Assembly: GCA_964548275.1 (NCBI GenBank)
Contig: CAZJQI010000018.1
Coordinates: 1-64,000 of the forward strand
DNA: 64,000 nt
Source of the DNA: JAUVUV01 sp964548275
GTDB taxonomy: Bacteria > Gemmatimonadota > Glassbacteria > GWA2-58-10
Reading direction: 5' to 3'
Below are positions 25,044 through 33,049 of this stretch, piece by piece (the first letter of the stretch is position 1; the number at the start of each line of letters is the position of its first letter). The notes below the pieces were generated by a model. That model was given only the letters and a program-made list of their open reading frames with translations. It had not been told where the DNA came from and ran no database searches. The translations under genes and the position numbers were made by a program.

Positions 25044-26334
25044 CAGCCGCAAAGCCATCCTCGGATGGAGCATCTATGACTGGGCCAACTCTGCCTTTGC
25101 CACTACAGTAATGGCCGTATTCTTTCCCGTTTTTCTGGAGGAATTCTGGAGCCCAGGAGTAAAACAAACGGTAACTACAGCCAGATTGGGTATGGCAAAT
25201 TCTATTGCGAGTCTTATTGTGGCTTTGCTTGCCCCACTTCTGGGGGCCATTGCGGACAAAGGAACGGCAAAAAAGAAATTCCTGATGTTTTTTGCCTATA
25301 TGGGTCTGGTGATGACCTCCGCTCTTTACCTGGTTTCAAAGGGCAACTGGCCCATGGCTATCATCCTGTATATCTTCGCCTGCATCGGCTTTTCAGGCGG
25401 AAATATCTTCTATGACTCATTGCTCACAGGCGTCGCCTCCGAAAAGAAGCGGGATTTTGTTTCTGCATTGGGTTATTCCCTGGGCTATCTGGGCGGTGGC
25501 CTTCTTTTCGCGTTAAATGTCTGGATGGTTCTCAGTCATGAAACATTCGGTTTCTCAAGCGATACAGAGGCTGTGAAGTTTGCATTTCTCTGTGTTGGTA
25601 TCTGGTGGGCGGTATTTTCGGTTCCGATCTTTCTGTTTGTCAAGGAACCAAGGTACGGAGAGGCTAAATCCGGCCTGAAAATGGTGAAAGCGGGTTATAC
25701 CCAATTTAAGGAGACTTTTCAAGAGATTCACCATCTGAAAACAGTCTTTCTTTTCCTTGTCGCCTACTGGCTGTATATCGATGGTGTGGATACAGTGGTA
25801 CGTATGGCAGTAAGGTACGGCCAATCGATTGGCTTTGACCGGAATCCTTTAATTGTTGCGCTGCTTATCACTCAGTTCGTCGGTTTCCCCTGTGCCCTAG
25901 GTTTCGGCTATCTCGCTGGTAGAATCGGTGCCAAGCGCGCCATTTTTATCGGCATTGCAGCTTACGTATTCGTTTGTATATGGGCTGCTTTCATGCAAAG
26001 TGTGAAAGAATTCTACATCCTGGCTGTTATTGTCGGGATGTTTCAAGGGGGAATCCAGGCACTGAGCCGCTCGTTCTATGCGAAAATAATTCCTGAAAAC
26101 AAATCAGCCGAGTATTTCGGCTTCTACAATATGCTCGGCAAATTCGCCGCCGTAATCGGTCCTGTTCTAATAGGCGGGGTAGGCATGCTTGTGACAACTA
26201 TAGGTTACTCTGAAGATTTCGCCTTAAGAGTCAGCATTACATCTATTGTGATCCTTTTTATCGCTGGCGGAATTTTATTCTATTTTGTGGATGAAGCCAA
26301 AGGCAGAGAAGAGGTCAAATACCTGTCCGGATAG
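25033..26334 (+). CDS. MFS transporter, UMF1/Atg22-like
   Basis: This 433-aa inner-membrane protein has about 12 hydrophobic segments. Its start, ILGWSIYDWANSAFATTVMA followed by VFFPVF, is the hallmark of the UMF1 (Atg22-like) branch of the major facilitator superfamily, and the later loop PVLIGG before a last pair of helices fits as well. Substrates of the bacterial members are mostly unknown; Atg22 in yeast exports amino acids from the vacuole. It overlaps the upstream fusion gene by 11 bp and has AAGGGAG before its ATG, so the two are almost surely cotranscribed. This hints at a link with lipid turnover, which is inference. Confidence 0.9.
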   Translation: MQLDSRKAILGWSIYDWANSAFATTVMAVFFPVFLEEFWSPGVKQTVTTARLGMANSIASLIVALLAPLLGAIADKGTAKKKFLMFFAYMGLVMTSALYLVSKGNWPMAIILYIFACIGFSGGNIFYDSLLTGVASEKKRDFVSALGYSLGYLGGGLLFALNVWMVLSHETFGFSSDTEAVKFAFLCVGIWWAVFSVPIFLFVKEPRYGEAKSGLKMVKAGYTQFKETFQEIHHLKTVFLFLVAYWLYIDGVDTVVRMAVRYGQSIGFDRNPLIVALLITQFVGFPCALGFGYLAGRIGAKRAIFIGIAAYVFVCIWAAFMQSVKEFYILAVIVGMFQGGIQALSRSFYAKIIPENKSAEYFGFYNMLGKFAAVIGPVLIGGVGMLVTTIGYSEDFALRVSITSIVILFIAGGILFYFVDEAKGREEVKYLSG

Positions 26335-26586
26335 TAAGAATTCGCTTTTCATGAGAGCAGACCTAGGTGGGAAATGCGTCCTTCGCCTCTGGTGAACTAA
26401 ACATTTCAGATTTAAAAGACCGGTTTTATCTTCCAGCTACAGATTACTCCTGGTCCTGTAAAATAGAGCTTAGCTTACGGTTTTTAGCAACTCCTGACGG
26501 AAGTACTTTCAACAGCCGGTTTCATTGAACGTATTTAACAAAACAATCACGTCCATATTAACAGCAATCCTCACGAGGGCCCTGCA

Positions 26587-27993
26587 ATGAAAAGCAAAGA
26601 GAACATGAATCGCCGTGATTTCTTTTGTCTGAGCACAGCCGGAGTTGTGGCCGCCGGGAGTATCCTGTCAAACTGCAAAGCTTTCGCTGCCGGGAAAAAG
26701 CCAAATTTCATTATTTTCTACACCGATGATCAGGGAATCGGAGACCTGAGCTGTTTCGGGGCCACTGATTTCGAGACTCCGAATATCGACGCCCTGGCAG
26801 CCAGCGGGGTGCGATTCACCAACTGGTACAGCGCCTCACCGGTCTGCTCCCCATCGCGGGCGGCACTGCTCACCGGACGCTACCCGCAGCGCACCGGTGT
26901 GAGCCGTATCCTTCGGGCAAACCGCAACTCCCCGGGCCTTTACGAGGATGAAATCACTATCGCCACCGCACTCAAGGGCCTCGGTTACCGCACCGGTGTT
27001 TTCGGCAAATGGCATCTCGGCTCTGCGAGTGAATCGCGGCCCAACTCCCAGGGGTTCGATGATTACTACGGGTTCCTGGCCGGCTGTATCGACTACTACT
27101 CGCATATCATGTACTGGGAAATGGGTGCCGGGATCTACCCTGTGCACGATCTGTGGAAAAATAACGAGGAGATCTGGGAAAACGGGACTTATTTCACTGA
27201 TATTATCACCCGCGAGTCCAAGCGCTTTATTCGGGAAAACAGCACGAAGCCGTTTTTCATGTATGTGGCTTACAATTCTCCACACTATCCGATGCACGCT
27301 CCAAAGGAGTATTTCGAGCGTTTCAAGCACCTCGAATGGCACCGGAGGCAGCAGGCCGCAATGGTCTCCACTGTGGATGACAGTATCGGTGAGATCATGG
27401 CAGTGCTGAAAGAGAAGGACCTGCTGGAGAATACGGTTATCTTTTTCCAGAGCGACAACGGTGCCACGATCGAAAAGCGCTGCCTTCACAATGATTCCGG
27501 CCAGTTTTATCACGGCGGCAGCAACGATCTCTACCGGGGCTGGAAAGGGGGGCTCTACGACGGCGGGATCCACATGCCGGCAATTCTGAGCTTGCCTGGC
27601 ACAATCCCGGCCGGCACAACCTGCAACCAACTCGGCGGGGCGATAGATATCCTGCCCACTTTCCTGGGCATCGCGGGTGCGCAGGTGCCCAAAGACAGGA
27701 TTATCGACGGCTGCGACATCCTTCCAGCCGCGCTGGGCAAAGCGAAAACCCCGCATGAGAGTATGTTCTGGGAGTACGGAGACCAACTCGCTGTGCGGGA
27801 GGGCATATGGAAACTGACTCTCAATGGCAAGGAAAGTTTCGAGAAGGACGAATCCCTGCCTGAGGTGTTTTTGGCCGACCTGTCTGCCGATCCTGATGAA
27901 AAGCACAACCTTGCCGAGTCGAAACCGGAACTTGCAAAGCGCCTGAGCGAGCTGTGCCGCAAATGGTATGATGATGTAAAAACGAGGAGGTAA
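26587..27993 (+). CDS. Tat-exported type I sulfatase (first of three)
   Basis: This enzyme hydrolyses sulfate esters, probably on a polysaccharide or glycan. A Tat signal is present as NRRDFF at residues 8-13 followed by a hydrophobic stretch to about 35. The sulfatase core starts at KPNFIIFYTDDQGIGDLSCFG, which has the metal-binding DD pair. The formylglycine motif is C87-SPSRAALLTGR, in the Cys-type form that can be matured by FGE or anSME. FGKWHLG and a later SDNGAT segment supply further active-site residues. The length of 468 aa fits arylsulfatase A-like families. The ribosome site GAGGG precedes the ATG. It is three bases from the next sulfatase gene. Confidence 0.95.
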   Translation: MKSKENMNRRDFFCLSTAGVVAAGSILSNCKAFAAGKKPNFIIFYTDDQGIGDLSCFGATDFETPNIDALAASGVRFTNWYSASPVCSPSRAALLTGRYPQRTGVSRILRANRNSPGLYEDEITIATALKGLGYRTGVFGKWHLGSASESRPNSQGFDDYYGFLAGCIDYYSHIMYWEMGAGIYPVHDLWKNNEEIWENGTYFTDIITRESKRFIRENSTKPFFMYVAYNSPHYPMHAPKEYFERFKHLEWHRRQQAAMVSTVDDSIGEIMAVLKEKDLLENTVIFFQSDNGATIEKRCLHNDSGQFYHGGSNDLYRGWKGGLYDGGIHMPAILSLPGTIPAGTTCNQLGGAIDILPTFLGIAGAQVPKDRIIDGCDILPAALGKAKTPHESMFWEYGDQLAVREGIWKLTLNGKESFEKDESLPEVFLADLSADPDEKHNLAESKPELAKRLSELCRKWYDDVKTRR

Positions 27994-27996
27994 GTT

Positions 27997-29436
27997 ATGG
28001 GCCTCGGTCCCCAGATCAGCCGCCGCGACTTCATCGGGCGGTTGGGCGGCAGCGCTGCAAGCGCTGCGCTGGCCGCAGCCGCGGCCTGCAGCGGGAAATC
28101 CGACAGGATTTCACGCCCGCCCAACCTCGTGCTGGTCATGGCCGATGACCTGGGCTGGGGTGATACAGGCTACAACGGCCATCCCCTCATTCAGACACCC
28201 ATTCTCGACGAGATGGCAGCCAGCGGAGTCCAGTTCAACAGGTTTTATTCCGCTGCGCCGGTATGCTCCCCCACGCGGGGCAGTTGTCTCACCGGCCGTC
28301 ACCCGTACCGCTATGGGGTTTTCAGCGCAAATATCGGCCATATGCCGCCCGAGGAGATCAACCTGGCTGAGGCTCTCAAGACTCAGGGCTACACTACCGG
28401 GCATTTCGGCAAGTGGCACCTGGGAACCATGACAAAGACAATTGTGGAAAGCAACCGGGGCGGCCGCCCGGAGCACGTACAGCATTACTCACCGCCCTGG
28501 CTCAACGGCTTCGACGAGTGTTTCTCCACCGAGGCCAAGGTGCCGACCTGGGACCCGATGAAACACCCCGAAACCGGTGAAACTTATGGCACCTGGTACT
28601 GGAAAAAGGACGGCACGCGGGAAACCGAAAACCTGGAAGGGGATGATTCGCGCGTGATCATGGACCGGGTTATCCCGTTTGTCCGGAATGCAGCCAGCCG
28701 CGGAAAGCCTTTCCTGGCGGTGGTCTGGTTCCACACGCCCCACCTTCCGATAGTGGCAGGTCCGGAATACAGAAAGCTCTACGCTGAGCTGGAGGAGCCG
28801 CTGCAGAACTATTACGGCTGTATCACCGCCATGGATGAGCAACTGGGCCGCCTGCGCAAGGAACTGCGAGCTCTCGGCGTGGCCGAGAACACCCTGGTCA
28901 CTTTCTGCAGCGATAACGGCCCCGAGGGCACATCCGGCATGCCTTTCCCGCACGGCGGTTACGGCTCAGCCGGACCTTTTCGCGGCCGCAAGCGGGATCT
29001 CTGGGAGGGCGGAGTTCGTGTGCCTGGCCTTCTCGAATGGCCGGGTAAAATCAAGCAACCTCTTACGCTTGATATGCCTTGCTGCACCTCGGACTATTAT
29101 CCCACCGTGCTGGATATCCTTGGTCTCGAGATCAAGGGCCAGCCGCAGCCTCTTGACGGGATAAGCCTGCTGCCCGCAATCGAGGGCCGGATGCGTGAAC
29201 GCCCGGAGCCGATAGCGTTCGAGTTCAGGGACAGGATGGCCCTGATCGGCAACCGCTACAAGCTGATCCGCCCTGGAAAGATCGAGGCCTGGATGCTGTT
29301 CGACATTCTCGAAGACCCCGGCGAGACCACAGACCTTGCGGCTGAGAAACCGGAAATTGTCCGTAAAATGAAAGAAGTTCTTCTTGCCTGGCAGGAATCT
29401 TGTAATGGGAGCCGGGAGGGGAAGGATTACCGGTAG
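27997..29436 (+). CDS. Tat-exported sulfatase, likely lipoprotein (second of three)
   Basis: The N-terminus ISRRDFIGRLGG is a Tat signal, and AAAAC31 is a good lipobox, so the enzyme is probably anchored as a Tat lipoprotein. Catalytic features are PPNLVLVMADDLGWGDTGYN and C90-SPTRGSCLTGR, with Thr at the fourth motif position, then HFGKWHLGTM and SDNGPEG. The length is 479 aa. The start codon follows GAGGAGG that overlaps the end of the first sulfatase gene. The DNA for residues 13 to about 46 is 97 of 101 bases identical to the third sulfatase, though the two proteins are otherwise quite different. The substrate is unknown. Confidence 0.95.
   Translation: MGLGPQISRRDFIGRLGGSAASAALAAAAACSGKSDRISRPPNLVLVMADDLGWGDTGYNGHPLIQTPILDEMAASGVQFNRFYSAAPVCSPTRGSCLTGRHPYRYGVFSANIGHMPPEEINLAEALKTQGYTTGHFGKWHLGTMTKTIVESNRGGRPEHVQHYSPPWLNGFDECFSTEAKVPTWDPMKHPETGETYGTWYWKKDGTRETENLEGDDSRVIMDRVIPFVRNAASRGKPFLAVVWFHTPHLPIVAGPEYRKLYAELEEPLQNYYGCITAMDEQLGRLRKELRALGVAENTLVTFCSDNGPEGTSGMPFPHGGYGSAGPFRGRKRDLWEGGVRVPGLLEWPGKIKQPLTLDMPCCTSDYYPTVLDILGLEIKGQPQPLDGISLLPAIEGRMRERPEPIAFEFRDRMALIGNRYKLIRPGKIEAWMLFDILEDPGETTDLAAEKPEIVRKMKEVLLAWQESCNGSREGKDYR
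28034..28134 (+). repeat. Shared 101-bp signal-peptide cassette, copy in second sulfatase
   Basis: This segment lies within the coding region and is 97/101 identical to 30686-30786, by direct comparison of bases. It covers the end of the Tat signal, the lipobox and the first strand of the sulfatase fold. It contains two perfect hairpins: GCAGCGCT-GCA-AGCGCTGC at 28049-28067 and GAAATCC-GACA-GGATTTC at 28095-28112. Sequence identity falls off sharply on both sides. Confidence 0.85.
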
Positions 29437-29469
29437 TCATGGTGAGGCACCACATGCCTTGCCTAACGG

Positions 29470-29596
29470 AATCACGGATTACACAGATGTTGCACGGATC
29501 ACACGGTTCCCTCCACCCACCCATCAAATTTTGGGGGGTGGGATACGGGACATCCATGAGATCAAATGTTTTATCCGTGCTATCCGTGATCCAGAA
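29470..29596. repeat. 127-bp interspersed repeat upstream of the Bax1-I gene
   Basis: The element begins AATCACGGATTACACAGATG and ends TATCCGTGCTATCCGTGATCC, which are imperfect inverted repeats of about 17 bp. The copy at 30446-30571 is in the same orientation, with well conserved ends and a middle that has diverged in sequence. It does not encode a credible protein. The pair brackets the Bax1-I gene. Confidence 0.8.
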
Positions 29597-29697
29597 CTCA
29601 GACGGTCACGGAATGCCGTGAACTTGGGGATTTAACTTAATTTCATTGCAAACCCCTAAGCATTTTAATCATAACCTCCAACTGAAAGGGCACTATC

Positions 29698-30447
29698 ATG
29701 ATGAGAACGGCCAACCCCGCGCTCAATGCCAAAACATTCACCGGCCTGGCCCGGCCCGTGGACACCACGCGGGTAATGACTGTCCAGGGAACGGTGAACA
29801 AGACAGCGCTGATGCTGGTGATCCTGCTCGCAGCGGCTTCTTTCACCTGGGGCAAGTTTTTTGAGACCGGCAACCCTGCGGCGGTCTCATCGTGGATTCT
29901 GGTAGGACTGTTCGGCGGGTTTGTGGTTGCCCTGGTAACTGTGTTTAAAAAAGTGTGGTCTCCCTTGACAGCGCCGATCTATGCTCTTCTCGAGGGACTT
30001 TTTCTCGGCGGGCTTTCGGCAGTGTTCGAGGCGCGGTTCCCGGGAATAGTGATCCAGGCCGTGGCGCTCACTTTCGGCACCCTGTTCGCCCTTCTGGTGG
30101 CCTACAGGTCCGGCCTGATCAAGGTCACAGAGAATTTCAAGCTCGGGGTGTTCGCTGCAACCGGAGGAATCGCCCTGGTTTACATGGCAACACTCGTTCT
30201 TGGCTTTTTCGGGGTACGAATGCCTTTCATCCACGACAGCGGCTTTCTCGGAATCGGGTTCAGCCTGTTCGTTGTCGTGATTGCGTCCTTGAACCTGGTG
30301 CTCGATTTCGATTTTATCGAAAACGGAGCAGCAGGCGGAGCGCCTAAATACATGGAGTGGTATGCCGCATTCGGCCTGATGGTGACCCTGATCTGGCTTT
30401 ATATCGAAATCCTGCGGCTGCTTGCAAAGTTACGCAGTAGAAGGTAA
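29698..30447 (+). CDS. Bax inhibitor-1/YccA-like membrane protein
   Basis: This 249-aa protein with about seven hydrophobic segments belongs to the Bax1-I branch (BaxI_1 type) of the TMBIM/YccA superfamily. The N-terminal MRTANPALNAKTF is the family signature and ALLEGLFLGGLSAVFE plus FDFIENGAAGGAPKYMEWYA are the conserved core and C-terminal motifs with acidic residues. The family is linked to Ca2+ leak and stress tolerance, but bacterial members of this type are not well studied. The gene lies among sulfatases with which it has no clear link. It is bracketed by two copies of a 127-bp repeat, and its TAA stop is the first bases of the second copy, so it may have been moved in or trimmed by these elements. 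Confidence 0.9.
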   Translation: MMRTANPALNAKTFTGLARPVDTTRVMTVQGTVNKTALMLVILLAAASFTWGKFFETGNPAAVSSWILVGLFGGFVVALVTVFKKVWSPLTAPIYALLEGLFLGGLSAVFEARFPGIVIQAVALTFGTLFALLVAYRSGLIKVTENFKLGVFAATGGIALVYMATLVLGFFGVRMPFIHDSGFLGIGFSLFVVVIASLNLVLDFDFIENGAAGGAPKYMEWYAAFGLMVTLIWLYIEILRLLAKLRSRR

Positions 30448-30571
30448 TCACGGATTACACAGATGCTGCACGGATCACACTGGTCCCTTCCCCGCCCATC
30501 CATGTTTTTAGGCTTGGTTATGGAGCATCCGTGAGATCAAATGTTTTATCCGTGCTATCCGTGATCCAGAA
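30446..30571. repeat. 126-bp interspersed repeat downstream of the Bax1-I gene
   Basis: This is a direct repeat of 29470-29596. Its first base falls inside the TAA stop codon of the Bax1-I gene (30445-30447). The first 35 and last 45 bases are nearly identical to the other copy; the middle has changed. Confidence 0.8.
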
Positions 30572-30645
30572 AGGAGGCTTTCCTTTCATGCTGTGCCTTT
30601 ACTACTGAAACACTCTTAGTCAATCAGCTCTAAAAGGATCTTGAA

Positions 30646-32010
30646 ATGCTGAAAGAATATGAAACACTAAATCGCCGCAGCTTCCTCGGGCGGTTGGGCG
30701 GCAGCGCTGCAAGCGCTGCGCTGGCCGCGGCTGCGGCCAGCTGCGGGAAATCCGACAGGATTTCACGCCCGCCCAACCTCGTGCTGATTAACGCCGATGA
30801 CCTGGGAATGGGCGATATCTCCTGCTACGGCAGCGAAATCCCCACGCCCAATATCGATTCTATCAGCCGGCAAGGTGTGCGGTTTACCGACTTCTATGTC
30901 AGCTCCCCGGTCTGCACGCCCTCGCGTTTCAGCCAGCTCACCGGCTTGGTTCCGGCACGCTCGCGCCATAAGCTGACCAGCCCGCTGATGCCAACCTCCG
31001 AAAGAGACAGTGAGCGAGGCATAGAAGCCGATGAAATTACCATTGCCGAAGTGCTTAAAAGAGAGGGTTACGCCACCGGACTTGTCGGTAAGTGGCACCT
31101 CGGCCACGGCAACAGACGTTTTTTGCCGACCAACCACGGTTTCGATTATTTCTACGGTTTCACCCCGGGCTGTATCGATTATTTCACCCACCTTTACCGT
31201 AGCGAGCCGTGTTTTTACCGCAACGTGGAGATGATTCAGGAGCAGGGCTACTCCACGGACCTCTTTACCGCTGAAGCGGTCTCTTTTATCGAACGCAATA
31301 AAAACAGGCCTTTCTATCTCAACCTGGCCCATAACGCCCCCCACTATGGCAAAGCCGACGCCCCTGATGCCGCAGCCAATGTCCTTCAGGCTCCTGATGA
31401 ACTGATCGCCAAATTCAACGGCCCTGACCACGACCGGAACGTCTATTCGGCAATGGTGGCGAGCATGGACAATGGTGCAGGCAAGGTGCTTGACACACTC
31501 GATCGTCTGAAATTGGCAGAAAACACACTGGTCATTTTCACCAGCGACAACGGCGGCGACCCCGATTACGGGGGCAACAACGAGCCGTACCGGGGCGAGA
31601 AAGGAACCCTTTTCGAGGGCGGTATCCGGGTTCCCTGCCTGATGCGCTGGCCCGGCGTGATACCTCCAGATGTGGTGAGCGCCCAGGTCGGTTCGCACCT
31701 GGATTTCTTCCCCACCTTCGCCGCTCTGGTTGGAACCGATATTGGTGAACGGCCACTTGACGGTCTGGATCTCTCGGGTGCATTCCGCGACCCGCAAGGC
31801 TCCGCCCTCAAGCGGACCCTTTTCTGGGATTACAACAACTGGCGTGCTGTGCGGCACGGCAATTGGAAATACCTTATAGACAGGCAAGGCGAACCCTATC
31901 TGTTCGATCTTGAAACCGATCCTTACGAGAATGAAAACCTGGTCGAAAAAAAGCCTTCTCTGGTAGAGGAACTGGTAAAAAAACTTGATTATTTTCTCTC
32001 AAGTATCTAG
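30646..32010 (+). CDS. Tat-exported sulfatase, likely lipoprotein (third of three)
   Basis: NRRSFLGRLGG is a Tat signal and AAS-C33 is a probable lipobox. The core has PPNLVLINADDLGMGDISCYG and C90-TPSRFSQLTGLVPARSR, then LVGKWHLGHG and TSDNGGDPDYGG. The length is 454 aa. The signal region is almost identical at DNA level to that of the second sulfatase, but the catalytic part is of a different sulfatase subgroup. AAGGAT precedes the ATG. The amidohydrolase gene follows by 52 bp and may belong to the same transcript. Confidence 0.95.
   Translation: MLKEYETLNRRSFLGRLGGSAASAALAAAAASCGKSDRISRPPNLVLINADDLGMGDISCYGSEIPTPNIDSISRQGVRFTDFYVSSPVCTPSRFSQLTGLVPARSRHKLTSPLMPTSERDSERGIEADEITIAEVLKREGYATGLVGKWHLGHGNRRFLPTNHGFDYFYGFTPGCIDYFTHLYRSEPCFYRNVEMIQEQGYSTDLFTAEAVSFIERNKNRPFYLNLAHNAPHYGKADAPDAAANVLQAPDELIAKFNGPDHDRNVYSAMVASMDNGAGKVLDTLDRLKLAENTLVIFTSDNGGDPDYGGNNEPYRGEKGTLFEGGIRVPCLMRWPGVIPPDVVSAQVGSHLDFFPTFAALVGTDIGERPLDGLDLSGAFRDPQGSALKRTLFWDYNNWRAVRHGNWKYLIDRQGEPYLFDLETDPYENENLVEKKPSLVEELVKKLDYFLSSI
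30686..30786 (+). repeat. Shared 101-bp signal-peptide cassette, copy in third sulfatase
   Basis: This is the partner of 28034-28134, of equal length and with four mismatches. Both internal hairpins are fully conserved. The substitutions change ACS to ASC at the lipobox, so the lipid-modified Cys is moved by two codons while the reading frame is kept. Confidence 0.85.
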
Positions 32011-32062
32011 CATTGAATAAATATCCCTCAATTGTCTCATTAACACTTTCTCTGGAGGTATC

Positions 32063-33028
32063 ATGAAAGCCCGTCTGCTGATCCTGTCCGCTCTTTTTGC
32101 CATGGCCCTCAATACGCCCGTCTTGTCCGCCAAGAGATTTATTATCGACTCCCACATCCATGCCGGTTACAATCAGCAATGGGTGCAGGACATGGTAAGG
32201 ATCTACCGCGAACACAACGCCATGGCCTGTGTGCTTACTTTCATGGAAGATTTCGAACTGATTAAGAAAGCAGCGGAAGACTACCCGGATGTCTTTATCC
32301 CTTATGGTCGCGTACATCCCGATGATCCGAACGCTATCCGCGAGATTGAAAAATTTTATAAGGCCGGATGCGTGGGAATGAAGTTCCACAGCCCGGAGAA
32401 AAACTGGGACGACCCGAAATACCATCAGCTTTACCGCATGTGCGAACACCTGGGCCTGGTAATGATTTTTCACACCGGCATTTCCAGCCGGGGAATCAGC
32501 CACAGGCCCTCGCTGGGTTCATCCATGCGCATGCGGCCCGGTTATTTAGACCTGATCGCCAGGATGTGTCCCCGTGCGGTGATCCAGGGCGCCCATTTCG
32601 GCAACCCCTGGTACGAGGAAGCTGCCGAGGTCTGCCGCTGGAGTCCCAATTTGTTCTTCGACATCACCGGCTCCACCCTGCATAAGCTGATCAAGCTCAA
32701 CGACCTGCAGCGCTTCACGAAAATCCTCTGGTGGCAATCCGGAGAGGGCGAGGAAACCGCGCATACCCTTAGAGGCGGACCCGACGCTTTCGAGCATATC
32801 GTATTCGGCACGGATGAGAGGCCCTCGGGGCTGATCGGCAACATCGAGCGCTTCCAGAAATTCCTCGATGCTAACAACGTGCCGGAGTCTGTCAGAGAGA
32901 AGATGTGGGGGCTTACCATGGCCCGTATACTCGACATCGATCCGGAAACACACCGTTTTCGCCACCCACGGCCGTTTCCTCCGGGCACGCACCACGCCTT
33001 TGATCCGGACAAATTCGGTGTTAAGTAA
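32063..33028 (+). CDS. Exported amidohydrolase (Amidohydrolase_2-type TIM barrel)
   Basis: A signal peptide ends near VLSA (residue 23). The mature protein begins KRFIIDSHIHAGYNQQ, with the HxH metal motif (HIH) of the amidohydrolase superfamily. GRVHPDDPNAIREIEKF and GCVGMKFHSPEK are typical of the Amidohydrolase_2 (PF04909) branch, and MIFHTGI, QGAHFGNPW and FGTDERP supply later metal or active-site residues. The 321-aa size fits. This branch includes decarboxylases and lactonases, so the reaction is uncertain. GGAGG precedes the ATG. It follows the third sulfatase and is followed at once by the PhoD-like gene. Confidence 0.85.
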   Translation: MKARLLILSALFAMALNTPVLSAKRFIIDSHIHAGYNQQWVQDMVRIYREHNAMACVLTFMEDFELIKKAAEDYPDVFIPYGRVHPDDPNAIREIEKFYKAGCVGMKFHSPEKNWDDPKYHQLYRMCEHLGLVMIFHTGISSRGISHRPSLGSSMRMRPGYLDLIARMCPRAVIQGAHFGNPWYEEAAEVCRWSPNLFFDITGSTLHKLIKLNDLQRFTKILWWQSGEGEETAHTLRGGPDAFEHIVFGTDERPSGLIGNIERFQKFLDANNVPESVREKMWGLTMARILDIDPETHRFRHPRPFPPGTHHAFDPDKFGVK

Positions 33029-33049
33029 GACAGTTACTAGACAGAAAAA

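Noticed and set aside
26587..32010. A classical polysaccharide utilisation locus
   Set aside because: No SusC/SusD pair, TonB receptor, hybrid two-component regulator or anti-sigma pair is present, so the sulfatase region is called only a hydrolase cluster.
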